A stretch of 64,000 bases of DNA, taken from the NCBI RefSeq assembly GCF_016405965.1, contig NZ_JAEFCD010000005.1, forward strand, positions 124,001-188,000, read 5' to 3'. Source of the DNA: Alteromonas sp. IB21 (lineage in GTDB: Bacteria; Pseudomonadota; Gammaproteobacteria; Enterobacterales; Alteromonadaceae). Made by a program: the position numbers and the translations under genes. Below are positions 41,859 through 50,954 of the stretch, piece by piece. Numbering within the stretch: the first letter of the stretch is position 1; each line of letters begins with the position of its first letter. Below the pieces are notes generated by a model. It searched no databases. It had not been told where the DNA came from and saw nothing but the letters and a program-made list of their open reading frames with translations.

Positions 41859-43045
41859 TACTTTATTCTCCCTGCTGTTTTAGGGTACATCTTAGGATAT
41901 TTCTTGATATGAGCTTTTAGTTCGTTCAGTTGCTCTTTCAAATGCCAAGGTGGTGTGTCATAAACATCTTCCACAATGTCGTCTATTGCACACACATCCG
42001 TTTTCTCACAACTTTTCATAGCGGCGAGCACATCCTGTCTTGCCTTATCCACACGCTTTTGATTTTCAGCTTCGTCGTACCAACCTTTGCTGTCTAACCA
42101 ATTAGCCATTCGAGCTATAGGGTCTTTTGCTCGCCACTTATCTTCTTCTTCTCGTGAGCGATAGCCTGTCGGATCATCTGAAGTGGAATGCGCTGCTAAG
42201 CGGTACGTCATCGCTTCAATAAGTACAGGGCACTTTTCTTCAATGGCAATGCGACGTGCTTCTTTCGTAGCTGCATAGATAGCAAGCACATCGTTACCGT
42301 CTACGCGAATGGTTTTAATGCCATACCCAAGACCGCGCGATGCAATACCGTCTCCGGCAAACTGCTCCTCTGCAGGCGTTGAAATAGCGTAACCATTGTT
42401 TCGGCAGAAAAAGATGACTGGACAATGTAATACAGCAGCCATATTCAGACCGGCGTGAAAATCACCTTCAGACGCAGCTCCTTCACCGAAATAACAAATG
42501 GTTACCACATCTTTCCCTGACATTTTTTGCCCGTAGGCATAGCCAGACGCTTGTGGAATTTGGGTACCGAGCGGTGAGGAAATGGTCATAAAATTGAGAG
42601 GTTTATCACCATAATGTATCGGCATTTGACGCCCTTTATTAGGATCATCCTTATTGCTGAACATTTGGTTCATGAATTGCTCTGTCGAGTAACCGCGAAA
42701 GGCTAAGGCACCTTGCTCACGATACTGAGACATGATCATGTCATCGTCAGAAAGCGCTGCAGCGCTTGCTACCGAGGCCGCTTCTTCACCCGTACTGGCA
42801 AGATAGAAACTAATCCGCCCCTGACGCTGCGCCCCCACCATGCGCTCATCCAATACGCGTATGTAGTGCATGGTGTTAAAAATCTTTAATGCTTCCTCTT
42901 TACTGAGTTCTGGCTCAACAGCTTTTTCAATTAGCTGCCCTGCTGCAGAAAGAATTTGAAGCATAGGGATATCTACTACCCCTTTTGCAATGATTTCGAC
43001 CTTATTTGTTGTTTTTACTTCGGCCAAATGATTTCTGTCTTTCAC
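41858..43045 (-). CDS. bkdA1: Branched-chain 2-oxoacid dehydrogenase E1 alpha subunit
   Basis: 395 residues from a GTG start with AAGGGGA about 8 bases before it. Thiamine diphosphate site: [15 protein letters not shown] through [11 protein letters not shown]. The motif begins GEG rather than the GDG common in bacteria, as in the mitochondrial BCKDH alpha chain. The phosphorylation-loop region [19 protein letters not shown] and the segment [20 protein letters not shown] are also very like the mitochondrial enzyme. It is first in the bkdA1-bkdA2-bkdB operon for degradation of branched-chain amino acids. The promoter must lie in the following 520-base gap. Confidence 0.95.
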   Translation of the reverse strand: MKDRNHLAEVKTTNKVEIIAKGVVDIPMLQILSAAGQLIEKAVEPELSKEEALKIFNTMHYIRVLDERMVGAQRQGRISFYLASTGEEAASVASAAALSDDDMIMSQYREQGALAFRGYSTEQFMNQMFSNKDDPNKGRQMPIHYGDKPLNFMTISSPLGTQIPQASGYAYGQKMSGKDVVTICYFGEGAASEGDFHAGLNMAAVLHCPVIFFCRNNGYAISTPAEEQFAGDGIASRGLGYGIKTIRVDGNDVLAIYAATKEARRIAIEEKCPVLIEAMTYRLAAHSTSDDPTGYRSREEEDKWRAKDPIARMANWLDSKGWYDEAENQKRVDKARQDVLAAMKSCEKTDVCAIDDIVEDVYDTPPWHLKEQLNELKAHIKKYPKMYPKTAGRIK

Positions 43046-43567
43046 GTTTTGTTCCCCTTATAGATTAGGGTTGATAGCGACTTTTTTGCATATCTATATG
43101 CTAGATGAAGATTTGCAGGAGCGTCTTTCTTATTAAAATGCATTTTTACAAAGCGATGAAATAGACATACTCAATTAATTGAACTTGAAAGGATGAGCGT
43201 CCTAAAAAGGTAAATCTTATGTAAATTTAATGATAATTGATTAGGATGGTTGTTTCGTGTGAGACGCAAAATTTATATTCGCAATTGATGAGTGTGTTCT
43301 TAATTTATGTAATTTTATTACCTTTTGCTTTGAAAAATTGGTTTATTTGAAAGCCATTTGTCTAGTTAATTTTCACAATCATCACGGGTCGTAAATGTAA
43401 CAAAATGTGTAATTTGTGTATTGCAGAAACATACGTTACAAAACGATGAAAAGTGTGCTAGTAATAAATAGTCACAGCGCAAAGGACGTTTATAAAAAGG
43501 CAATTGACCTTTAATTCGTATCCAAAAAGTCGCTGGACTCCAGGGAACTATTCACACGAGAATAATT
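43046..43567. other. Divergent intergenic region between bkdA1 and the subtilase gene
   Basis: 522 AT-rich bases without a credible gene. It must hold the bkd promoter (minus) and the protease promoter (plus). Half-sites TGTAAC (43396-43401) and GTTACA (43435-43440) are inverted with 33 bases between; other T/A-rich segments show no clear operator. The plus-strand leader from about 43460 ends with CGAGAATAATT before the ATG. Confidence 0.5.
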
Positions 43568-46500
43568 ATGAAAAAAACAATTATCAGTACGGTAGTTGCA
43601 ACCGCGCTAGCAGGTTCTGCTTTTGCTGCATTAGCAACTTCTAATCAACTATCCGGGCATAGCGTTGAACAACGCAATGCGATAGAAGCATCATTCGACA
43701 AAAAAAATATTCTTGCGAATGCTATACAAGTAAACAACGATAGCGTTCGTGTAATTATCCAATTGAACGACGCTCCAATGGCGCAGTTCAGTGCAGTAAA
43801 CCCAAGTGTTAGCAGCATGGCTGCGCATAAAGGTCAGAAGGTAAACTTCGTTTCAAACGCTGCCAAAGAATACAAGTCATTCCTTGAAGCTCAACAGCAA
43901 TCTGTCATCCAGTCGATCAAAGCTTTTGATAAGTCATTTAAAGCTGACCTATCTTATACAGCAGCATTCAACGGTTTTGCGGGTATTGTTTCTAAAAGCG
44001 CGCTTGATAAGCTTTCCAGCCTATCTACAGTGAAAGCGGTATTTCCTGACGTGATTCATCACGCACAAATGGACGCAAGTTTAGACCTTATTGGGGCTAT
44101 CGAAACTTGGGAACAGTTTGGCGGTAAAGAAAACGCTGGTGCTGGCGTAAAAGTGGCTATTATCGACAGCGGTATTCGTCCTGAAAACCCGTTGTTTAGT
44201 GGTGAAAACTTTACGGCTCCTGCCGCTGACACCCTTCCAACTGATGATTACTGTTCAGAAGTTCCTGACTTTTGTAACAACAAGCTAATCGTTGCCCGTG
44301 CAGCCGATATCGTTGAAGGTTTCGCGGTTGTTGAGGAAGAGTATGAAAGCCCGCTAGGCTTTAACGGTCACGGTACTCACGTTGCAGGTACTGCCGTTGG
44401 TAACTTCGGCGTTATGGCTGAGCGCGACGGTGCTGAGGCAGAAATCTCTGGTGTTGCACCAGCGGCCTACCTAATGGCTTATAAAGGCCTGTATGCAACG
44501 CCTGCAAACCCAGCCTCTTCAAGCGGTGCATCGTCTATGTTGCTTTCGATGCTTGAAGCTGCACTAGTCGACGGCGCTGATGTTGTTAACAACTCTTGGG
44601 GTGGCGGCGCTGGCGGTAACCCTAACGGTTCTGTATACGAAGACGTACTTGAAGCTATGCACGATGCTGGCGTAGTGACAGTATTTGCAGCAGGTAACGA
44701 TGGCCCTGGTGATACGACTATCGGCTGCCCTGGTTGCTCTGATGACGTAATTACTGTAGCGGCAACTACAACCGCTCGGTTGTTTGCTAACGAGTTGACG
44801 ATTGAAGGCGACACGTCAATTGGTACCATTCCTGCGCTTTACTCTGTAGGCAACCCTGACATCGTTTTTGATTCGGCTTTAACTGCCCCTGTTGTTTATG
44901 CAGGTGAAGTAGATGCGGCAAACGTTGAAGGTTGTGAAGAGTTTGCTGCCGGTGCGTTTGACGGTGCTATTGCGCTTATTAGCCGTGGTACATGTGGATT
45001 CGTAACAAAGATTGAAAATGCTGAAGCTGCGGGTGCGGTTGCCGTTGTTATTCACAATTCCGATGGTCGTGGCGAAGCTCCTATCTTAATGGGCGGTCTA
45101 AGCCCAGAACAGACAGTTCCTTCATTCATGGTTCCTGCAACACCAGGTCAAGAACTAGCAACGCTAATCTCAGAGTCTGAAGAAGCAGTTAACATTACGA
45201 TCGGCGCTGAAGTAGTTCGCGTAGTCTCTGATAGCCTAGCAGACATTATGGCGGACTTTAGCTCACGTGGTCCGAACGGTGACCCTACGTTCCTTAAGCC
45301 GAACATTGCCGCACCAGGTGTAAGAATTTTCTCTGGTGAATCTCCAGATGCTCCTAATCACGAAGGCGAGAACTTCTCGTTTAAAGGTGGTACGTCAATG
45401 GCGTCTCCACACGTAGCTGGCGCAGCGGCTCTACTTAAACAAATGCACCCAGATTGGACTGCACAACAAATTAAGAGTGCCCTTGTAACTTCTTCTATCC
45501 GTGATGTACTCAAAGAAGACGCTGCTACACAAGCTGACAACTTCGACATGGGTGCTGGTCGTCTAGATCTGCCTCGTGCAACGACAGTTGAGCTTACTTA
45601 TAGCGATATAAGCCTTGTTGACGGTAACTGCTTCTTGAGCTGTGAGATGTCTATCACGGTAACTAACACTAGTGATGATGACGTAACGGTTGACGCAACA
45701 GCTATGTTTAATGACCCAGCTATTTCGGCAACGGTTACGCCTAAAATGGCGACGCTTCCAGCAGGTGCGTCTGCAGAAATCATGGTTGCGGTAGACGTAA
45801 CTACAGCCTCTACTGGTTCGTGGTCTTTTGGCGGCATTAATTGGGCTGACACAGACGATACGACAACAGATTATTTTATTCCTGTTGCTGTATACCCAAT
45901 CAGCAGCGATGAACCGTCACTATTCGATAGTGATGTAAGTAATCAATTCGCAGCTGAAGGTGAGTTAGTTATCACTGAAGCATTTGCTACCAACACCGAT
46001 GTTACTGGTATGATCAGCATTACTGGTGAAGTTGATCACAAGTATGACATCAACCCATCAACTATCTCGGCAGTTAAAAACGGTAACCAAGAGCCAGTAA
46101 GTTACGATGCTGACTCTGGTACATTGTATTGGGAAGGTGCACTTAATACTGCGTCATTCTCAATGAATGCAGACACAAGTATTGGTGACCTTCTTCAAGG
46201 CTTTGGCCTCGCTCGTTATGTGCCTATGGCATCAATCGGTGTTACGCCGTTAGTTTGCTCTGGTTCTTGCGATGATGCATCTATTGAAATCAGCCTTCCA
46301 CGTACTATCACCTATTTGGGTGCCGAGTACACTACCATGCAGATTTCATCGAATGGTTTTGTTTCATTGGGCACAAGCTCAGGTAACATCACAACTCCGT
46401 TTGCTGAAGTATTACCTAACCTAAGTGAGCCTAACAACGTTGTTGCTCCTTACTGGACTGACTTCGACCTTGCAGGCGGTGGCGCCGGCACTGGGAACCT

Positions 46501-47536
46501 TTATGCGGTAAGTCTAAATACTGGTCACTTCGTTGTTGAGTGGGAAAATGCACAGATATGGAATGAAGAAGGCACAAGCTTTAACTTCCAGCTATGGTTT
46601 GAATATGAAACAGGTAACGTAAACTTCGTTTATGGTCCAATGGATACACCTGTTTATGCAACCGTTGTGGGTGCAGAGAATTCATCTGGTAGTGTAGGTA
46701 CTACCTATGCCTCACTGACGTCAGCAGGCCTTCAAGGCACACTTCCTGTAGAAGGTGACGAATTTGTACTAACTGCAAACGCGGGTGATGAGGTAACGAT
46801 TAGCTACGCGGGTACTGTGGTTCCTTCAAGTGAATATATGGACGATATGCTGTCTGTTAACGAAGATGCGTCGGTAACGGCTAACATTCTTGCTAATGAG
46901 ATGGATAGCACAATCATCAATACATTCACGATGGAGTCACTTTCTGGTGATTTCCGTACCTTTACACCAATTACTATCGATAAAGAGCCACTTGATCCGT
47001 CAACGGTTACAGTAACAACTGAAGCAGCTAACGGTTCAGTGACGGTTAATGACGATGGTACGGTAACCTACACGCCAAACGCAGACTTCTTTGGTGAAGA
47101 CTCATTTACCTATACAGTTCAGGTAGAGGGTACCACTACAGATGAAGGCGAAGTGGTAGAAGGCGACATCATTGGCGAAGGTACAGTAACGGTAGCAGTA
47201 GCAGGCGTGCAAGATGCACCTGTACTTTCAATCTCTGCGCCATCGAGTGTTGACGAAGGTGAGTCATTCACTGTAACTGCATCAGCAACTGACGCAGACG
47301 GCGATGACGTTACCATTACTATTGACGGTGTTGAAACTACATCGTTTACTGGTACTGCACCAAGCCACGAACAAGCAAATCGTGTAACGGTACAAGTAAC
47401 AGCAACAGATGGTATCGATACAACCACAGACAGCGTAACTATTATTGTTAATGACAAGTCTGGTGGTTCTATGGGTTGGATTGCATTGCTACTAGCACCT
47501 GCAGTTTACCTACGTAGACGCATGAAACGTTCATAA
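43568..47536 (+). CDS. Secreted subtilase (S8) with PA domain, repeat domains and GlyGly-CTERM tail
   Basis: 1322 residues. Signal peptide at about 1-23; inhibitor I9 propeptide at about 58-165; peptidase S8 domain at about 170-640 with Asp200 (AIIDSG), His268 (NGHGTHVAG), oxyanion Asn377 (AAGNDGPG) and Ser610 (GGTSMASPHVAG). A protease-associated domain is inserted at about 430-545 (ALISRGTCGFVTKIENAEAA). Then come Fn3-like, beta-sandwich and cadherin-like domains (DGTVTYTPNADFFGEDSFTY; DADGDDVTITIDG), calcium-binding in type. The tail SGGSMGWIALLLAP plus RRRMKRS is a GlyGly-CTERM sorting signal for rhombosortase and type II secretion. It is acidic throughout, as usual for marine secreted enzymes. 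Likely degrades extracellular protein, feeding PepN, Bkd, SdaA and GDH. Confidence 0.95.
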   Translation: MKKTIISTVVATALAGSAFAALATSNQLSGHSVEQRNAIEASFDKKNILANAIQVNNDSVRVIIQLNDAPMAQFSAVNPSVSSMAAHKGQKVNFVSNAAKEYKSFLEAQQQSVIQSIKAFDKSFKADLSYTAAFNGFAGIVSKSALDKLSSLSTVKAVFPDVIHHAQMDASLDLIGAIETWEQFGGKENAGAGVKVAIIDSGIRPENPLFSGENFTAPAADTLPTDDYCSEVPDFCNNKLIVARAADIVEGFAVVEEEYESPLGFNGHGTHVAGTAVGNFGVMAERDGAEAEISGVAPAAYLMAYKGLYATPANPASSSGASSMLLSMLEAALVDGADVVNNSWGGGAGGNPNGSVYEDVLEAMHDAGVVTVFAAGNDGPGDTTIGCPGCSDDVITVAATTTARLFANELTIEGDTSIGTIPALYSVGNPDIVFDSALTAPVVYAGEVDAANVEGCEEFAAGAFDGAIALISRGTCGFVTKIENAEAAGAVAVVIHNSDGRGEAPILMGGLSPEQTVPSFMVPATPGQELATLISESEEAVNITIGAEVVRVVSDSLADIMADFSSRGPNGDPTFLKPNIAAPGVRIFSGESPDAPNHEGENFSFKGGTSMASPHVAGAAALLKQMHPDWTAQQIKSALVTSSIRDVLKEDAATQADNFDMGAGRLDLPRATTVELTYSDISLVDGNCFLSCEMSITVTNTSDDDVTVDATAMFNDPAISATVTPKMATLPAGASAEIMVAVDVTTASTGSWSFGGINWADTDDTTTDYFIPVAVYPISSDEPSLFDSDVSNQFAAEGELVITEAFATNTDVTGMISITGEVDHKYDINPSTISAVKNGNQEPVSYDADSGTLYWEGALNTASFSMNADTSIGDLLQGFGLARYVPMASIGVTPLVCSGSCDDASIEISLPRTITYLGAEYTTMQISSNGFVSLGTSSGNITTPFAEVLPNLSEPNNVVAPYWTDFDLAGGGAGTGNLYAVSLNTGHFVVEWENAQIWNEEGTSFNFQLWFEYETGNVNFVYGPMDTPVYATVVGAENSSGSVGTTYASLTSAGLQGTLPVEGDEFVLTANAGDEVTISYAGTVVPSSEYMDDMLSVNEDASVTANILANEMDSTIINTFTMESLSGDFRTFTPITIDKEPLDPSTVTVTTEAANGSVTVNDDGTVTYTPNADFFGEDSFTYTVQVEGTTTDEGEVVEGDIIGEGTVTVAVAGVQDAPVLSISAPSSVDEGESFTVTASATDADGDDVTITIDGVETTSFTGTAPSHEQANRVTVQVTATDGIDTTTDSVTIIVNDKSGGSMGWIALLLAPAVYLRRRMKRS

Positions 47537-47553
47537 CGTTTTATATGATATTG

Positions 47554-47582
47554 AAAGGCCGCTTTGAAAGCGGCCTTTTTTA
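47554..47582 (+). terminator. Rho-independent terminator of the subtilase gene
   Basis: Ten-base stem AAGGCCGCTT / AAGCGGCCTT with a 3-base loop is followed by T6. It lies 18 bases after the stop. Its T tract runs directly into the stop codon of the convergent rmuC gene, which therefore must share it or end further on. Confidence 0.88.
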
Positions 47583-48869
47583 TTCGTCCTGAGAAAGCTG
47601 TTTAACGTGTTGAGATATTCGTTTAGTTGGCTGCACGCCAAGCTCTCTAAATTTCTCGATTTGCCTTACCATATTCCCTCTTCCACTCGTTAACTTGTTC
47701 ATTGCTTGCTCGTAACTTGCATGTGCCGAATCCATCGATTTCCCAACTTTTTCCATGTCAGAAACAAAGCCAACAAATTTGTCGTAGAGTTTGGCCGCCT
47801 GTTCAGCAATAAGCTGCGCATTTTGATTCTGATACTCATACTGCCAAATATTGTTAATCGTTCGAAGTGCAACCAATAGATTTGTGGGGCTCACTAGCAT
47901 GATATTATGGTTAAGCGCCATGGTGACTAACTCAGGCTCTTCTTCTACTGCTATGAGAAATGCAGGCTCTATTGGAATGAAAAGCAGAACATAATCCAAC
48001 GTTTTTAAGCCTTTTAATGTTTGGTAGTCTTTCGCTCCAAGACCTTTTATGTGCCCTTTGATGGAAGCTACATGTTGATTTAAAAATTGCGCCTTCTCAG
48101 ATTCATCATCGCAATTATAATAACGTTCATAGGCGGCCAGACTTACCTTCGAGTCAATTATTACGTCTTTATCATTAGGTAAATGCACCACGACATCCGG
48201 TTGGAACCGCTTTCCTTGTTCGGACGTTGCCGACATTTGCGTTTCAAACTCGTGCCCTTCACGTAAACCCGATTCCTTAAGAATGCGCTCTAAAACCACT
48301 TCGCCCCAGTTTCCTTGCTTCTTGTTATCACCTTTTAATGCGCTGGTAAGTGCTGCCGCTTCTTCGGTTATTTTTTGGTTTAGGGCCTTAAGACCTAATA
48401 TCTCTGTTTTAAGTGATGCCCTCTCTTGCCCCTCACGAATATGTTGTTCTGAGATTTGTCGTTTAAATCCATCTAGTTCATTTTTGAACGGCGCCAACAC
48501 AGCTTCTATATTGTGTTTCGTTTGCTGAGTATATCGTTGCTGTTTTTCTTCAAAAATTCGGTTTGCCAAGTTTTCAAACTGGGTTTGCAGACGCTGCTCA
48601 GACGCGTTCATCGCTGCTAATTTGTCTTCATGTGCCGCATGAAGTGCCTGAATTCTAGCTTGGTGTGCATCGTTTTGCGCTTGGAGCTTCGCATTCGTAA
48701 CCCGCTCATTATTAAGTTCATCTAGCAGCTGCTCGTAATCTAGCGCTTTCTGCGTAAGTTGTGATGAATTAGCGCGACTGCGAACAAATAAGTAAAGGGC
48801 GAAAGCACAAATACTGATAAAAGCGATCAAAAAGGCAAGAGGTTCGTTAGAGATAAGATTGATTAACAT
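47580..48869 (-). CDS. rmuC: DNA recombination protein RmuC
   Basis: 429 residues. An N-terminal membrane anchor (about 11-30, AFLIAFISICAFALYLFV) is followed by a long coiled coil (about 40-180). The RmuC nuclease-like core follows: KGNWGEVVLERILKESGLREG, RFQPDVVVHLPNDKDVIIDSK, YVLLFIPIEPAFLIA and MLVSPTNLLVALRTI. The D-x(n)-DSK arrangement is that of the restriction-endonuclease fold. RmuC limits recombination at short inverted repeats. The stop codon abuts the subtilase terminator, and no neighbours on the same strand are close. Confidence 0.96.
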   Translation of the reverse strand: MLINLISNEPLAFLIAFISICAFALYLFVRSRANSSQLTQKALDYEQLLDELNNERVTNAKLQAQNDAHQARIQALHAAHEDKLAAMNASEQRLQTQFENLANRIFEEKQQRYTQQTKHNIEAVLAPFKNELDGFKRQISEQHIREGQERASLKTEILGLKALNQKITEEAAALTSALKGDNKKQGNWGEVVLERILKESGLREGHEFETQMSATSEQGKRFQPDVVVHLPNDKDVIIDSKVSLAAYERYYNCDDESEKAQFLNQHVASIKGHIKGLGAKDYQTLKGLKTLDYVLLFIPIEPAFLIAVEEEPELVTMALNHNIMLVSPTNLLVALRTINNIWQYEYQNQNAQLIAEQAAKLYDKFVGFVSDMEKVGKSMDSAHASYEQAMNKLTSGRGNMVRQIEKFRELGVQPTKRISQHVKQLSQDE

Positions 48870-49004
48870 AGTGCACGTTCATACTGTTGTTTTGTACAGC
48901 ACTATAAACAAAAACAGGGAAATATACCAATGCACATACAGTATGGGCGAGATGGAAGCGTTAAAACATGGACTAAACCGCAACCCCCATTGAAATTTAG
49001 AACG

Positions 49005-49031
49005 AAAAACGGGCGCTCGCGCACCCGTTTA
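49005..49031 (-). terminator. Terminator of the fumarase gene
   Basis: Stem AAACGGG / CCCGTTT (49007-49013 and 49024-49030) with a GC-rich inner part. On the minus strand it is followed by TTTTTCG. It lies about 86 bases after the fumarase stop. Confidence 0.75.
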
Positions 49032-49116
49032 TTATTCTCGAACAGAAGCTTTAGTCACTGATGGTGATGACTCTTTCAATACACCATTTCGGGACTATAG
49101 ATCCGGACAGAGATCT

Positions 49117-50646
49117 CTATTTAGAAAGAGACGCATCCAGTTCTTCAATTTTCGCTTTCCAAATGGCAGGACCATTTTTATGCGCATTGGCACCCGTGCT
49201 ATCTACCGCTACAGTTACTGGCATATCAACAACATCAAACTCATAAATAGCTTCCATTCCTAAATCTTCAAAGGCCACAACACGTGACTTCTTAATAGCC
49301 TTAGAAACCAGGTATGCTGCACCGCCCACGGCCATTAAATAAACCGCTTTGTGCTTTGCAATTGAATCTACCGTTGCTGGTCCACGCTCAGCTTTACCAA
49401 TCATCCCGATAAGGCCTGTTTTCTCAAGCATCATGTCGGTAAACTTGTCCATACGCGTAGCGGTTGTAGGTCCGGCTGGGCCCACCACTTCATCACCAAC
49501 TGCGTCTACTGGCCCAACGTAATAGATGAAACGATTAGTAAGGTCTACGCCTTCAGGCAGGCCTTCACCATTTTCCATCATCGTTTGAATACGCTTGTGC
49601 GCAGCATCACGACCGGTAAGCATCTTGCCAGATAGCAATACTGTTTCGCCTACTTTCCACTCTTGGATATCTTCTTTGGTTACCTCATCGAGGTTTACAC
49701 GGCGAGTATTTTCGCTGACTTCCCACGTAACCTCTGGCCAATCTTCTAGTTTAGGCGGCGTTAGCTCTGCTGGACCTGAACCATCTAAATAGAAATGAGC
49801 GTGACGTGTAGCTGCACAGTTAGGGATCATCGCAACTGGCTTAGATGCTGCGTGAGTCGGCAATGATTTGATTTTGACGTCTACAACCGTCGTGAGGCCG
49901 CCCAAGCCTTGGGCACCGATACCCAATTTGTTTACGCGCTCAAAAATTTCCAAGCGAAGCTTTTCATCGGTAGTTTCGGGGCCACGTTCTATTAGTTCTT
50001 GAATATCAACAGGGTCCATCAGACTTTCTTTAGCAAGCACTGCCGCTTTTTCTGCAGTACCGCCAATGCCTATGCCCAACATACCAGGCGGACACCAACC
50101 AGCTCCCATTGACGGCAAGGTTTTCACTACCCAATCTGCGATATCATCACTTGGGTTAAGCATCACCATTTTAGATTTGTTTTCTGAACCGCCACCTTTT
50201 GCCGCAATCATTACTTCGATTTTCTCACCGGCTACCATATCGATGTGCACAACTGCAGGTGTGTTGTCTTTTGTATTTTTGCGAGCGCCGGCAGGGTCGG
50301 CAACGATAGAAGCACGTAATGGGTTATCGGGATTTAAGTAAGCACGACGGGTACCTTCATCAACCATTTCTTGAACGGTCATATCAGTTTTATCCCAAGA
50401 GACCCCCATCCCTACTTTAACGAAACACGTCACAATGCCCGTATCTTGGCACAACGGACGCTTGCCCTCTGCCGACATACGAGAATTGATAAGGATCTGT
50501 GCCATAGCATCTTTTGCAGCTTGGCTTTGCTCTTTGTTGTAGGCCTCTTCGACTGCTTTCACATAGTCTAGGGGATGATAATAAGAAATGAACTGAAGGG
50601 CATCTTCAATGCTGTCAATGAAGTCTTGTTGACGGATAACGGTCAT
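49117..50646 (-). CDS. fumA: Class I fumarate hydratase ([4Fe-4S], oxygen-sensitive)
   Basis: 509 residues, the two-domain single-chain class I form. It interconverts fumarate and malate in the TCA cycle. The three cysteines holding the cluster are Cys66 (RPLCQDTGI), Cys185 (GAGWCPPGM) and Cys277 (IPNCAATRH). The C-terminal beta domain has VGPAGPTTATRMDKF and GKAERGP. AGAGG lies 5 bases before the ATG. A single-gene unit, divergent from pabB. Family members may accept mesaconate or tartrate weakly, but full length and cysteine spacing fit fumarase. Confidence 0.95.
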   Translation of the reverse strand: MTVIRQQDFIDSIEDALQFISYYHPLDYVKAVEEAYNKEQSQAAKDAMAQILINSRMSAEGKRPLCQDTGIVTCFVKVGMGVSWDKTDMTVQEMVDEGTRRAYLNPDNPLRASIVADPAGARKNTKDNTPAVVHIDMVAGEKIEVMIAAKGGGSENKSKMVMLNPSDDIADWVVKTLPSMGAGWCPPGMLGIGIGGTAEKAAVLAKESLMDPVDIQELIERGPETTDEKLRLEIFERVNKLGIGAQGLGGLTTVVDVKIKSLPTHAASKPVAMIPNCAATRHAHFYLDGSGPAELTPPKLEDWPEVTWEVSENTRRVNLDEVTKEDIQEWKVGETVLLSGKMLTGRDAAHKRIQTMMENGEGLPEGVDLTNRFIYYVGPVDAVGDEVVGPAGPTTATRMDKFTDMMLEKTGLIGMIGKAERGPATVDSIAKHKAVYLMAVGGAAYLVSKAIKKSRVVAFEDLGMEAIYEFDVVDMPVTVAVDSTGANAHKNGPAIWKAKIEELDASLSK

Positions 50647-50954
50647 GACATCCTCTTTTTATTTGGCTTTCGTGGTCTTAGCTAGCTAAAAAAGCGTATA
50701 CTAGCGCATCTAAAGACAACGCACCATGTAAAACCATGCGCTTAGCGCGAATTCTAGTTATTTTTTAAAACAATGTTTAACACATCGTTATCGTTGCCTC
50801 TGTAAATAATTGCACTAGCTTAAAACATAGAGGCAGATGGCAGTGCTAAAAATATTGCTATAGCGTGGTTTGTTGTTAAGTAAAGGATATCAACCAACGA
50901 TTTATGCAGCGATAGCGAGCACTGCAATCCTAGTTAGAAGTATTGAAATAATTT
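50647..50954. other. Divergent promoter region between fumA and pabB
   Basis: 308 bases without a credible gene. TATACT near 50697 on the plus strand is a possible -10 box, but its -35 is unclear and it lies 250 bases before pabB. The fumarase leader with AGAGGA occupies the left end. No strong hairpin or operator is seen. Confidence 0.45.

Noticed and set aside
44479-44829. 116-codon minus-strand frame and similar frames inside the subtilase gene
   Set aside because: Ser/Thr/Val-rich shadow frames caused by the codon use of the long acidic protease gene.
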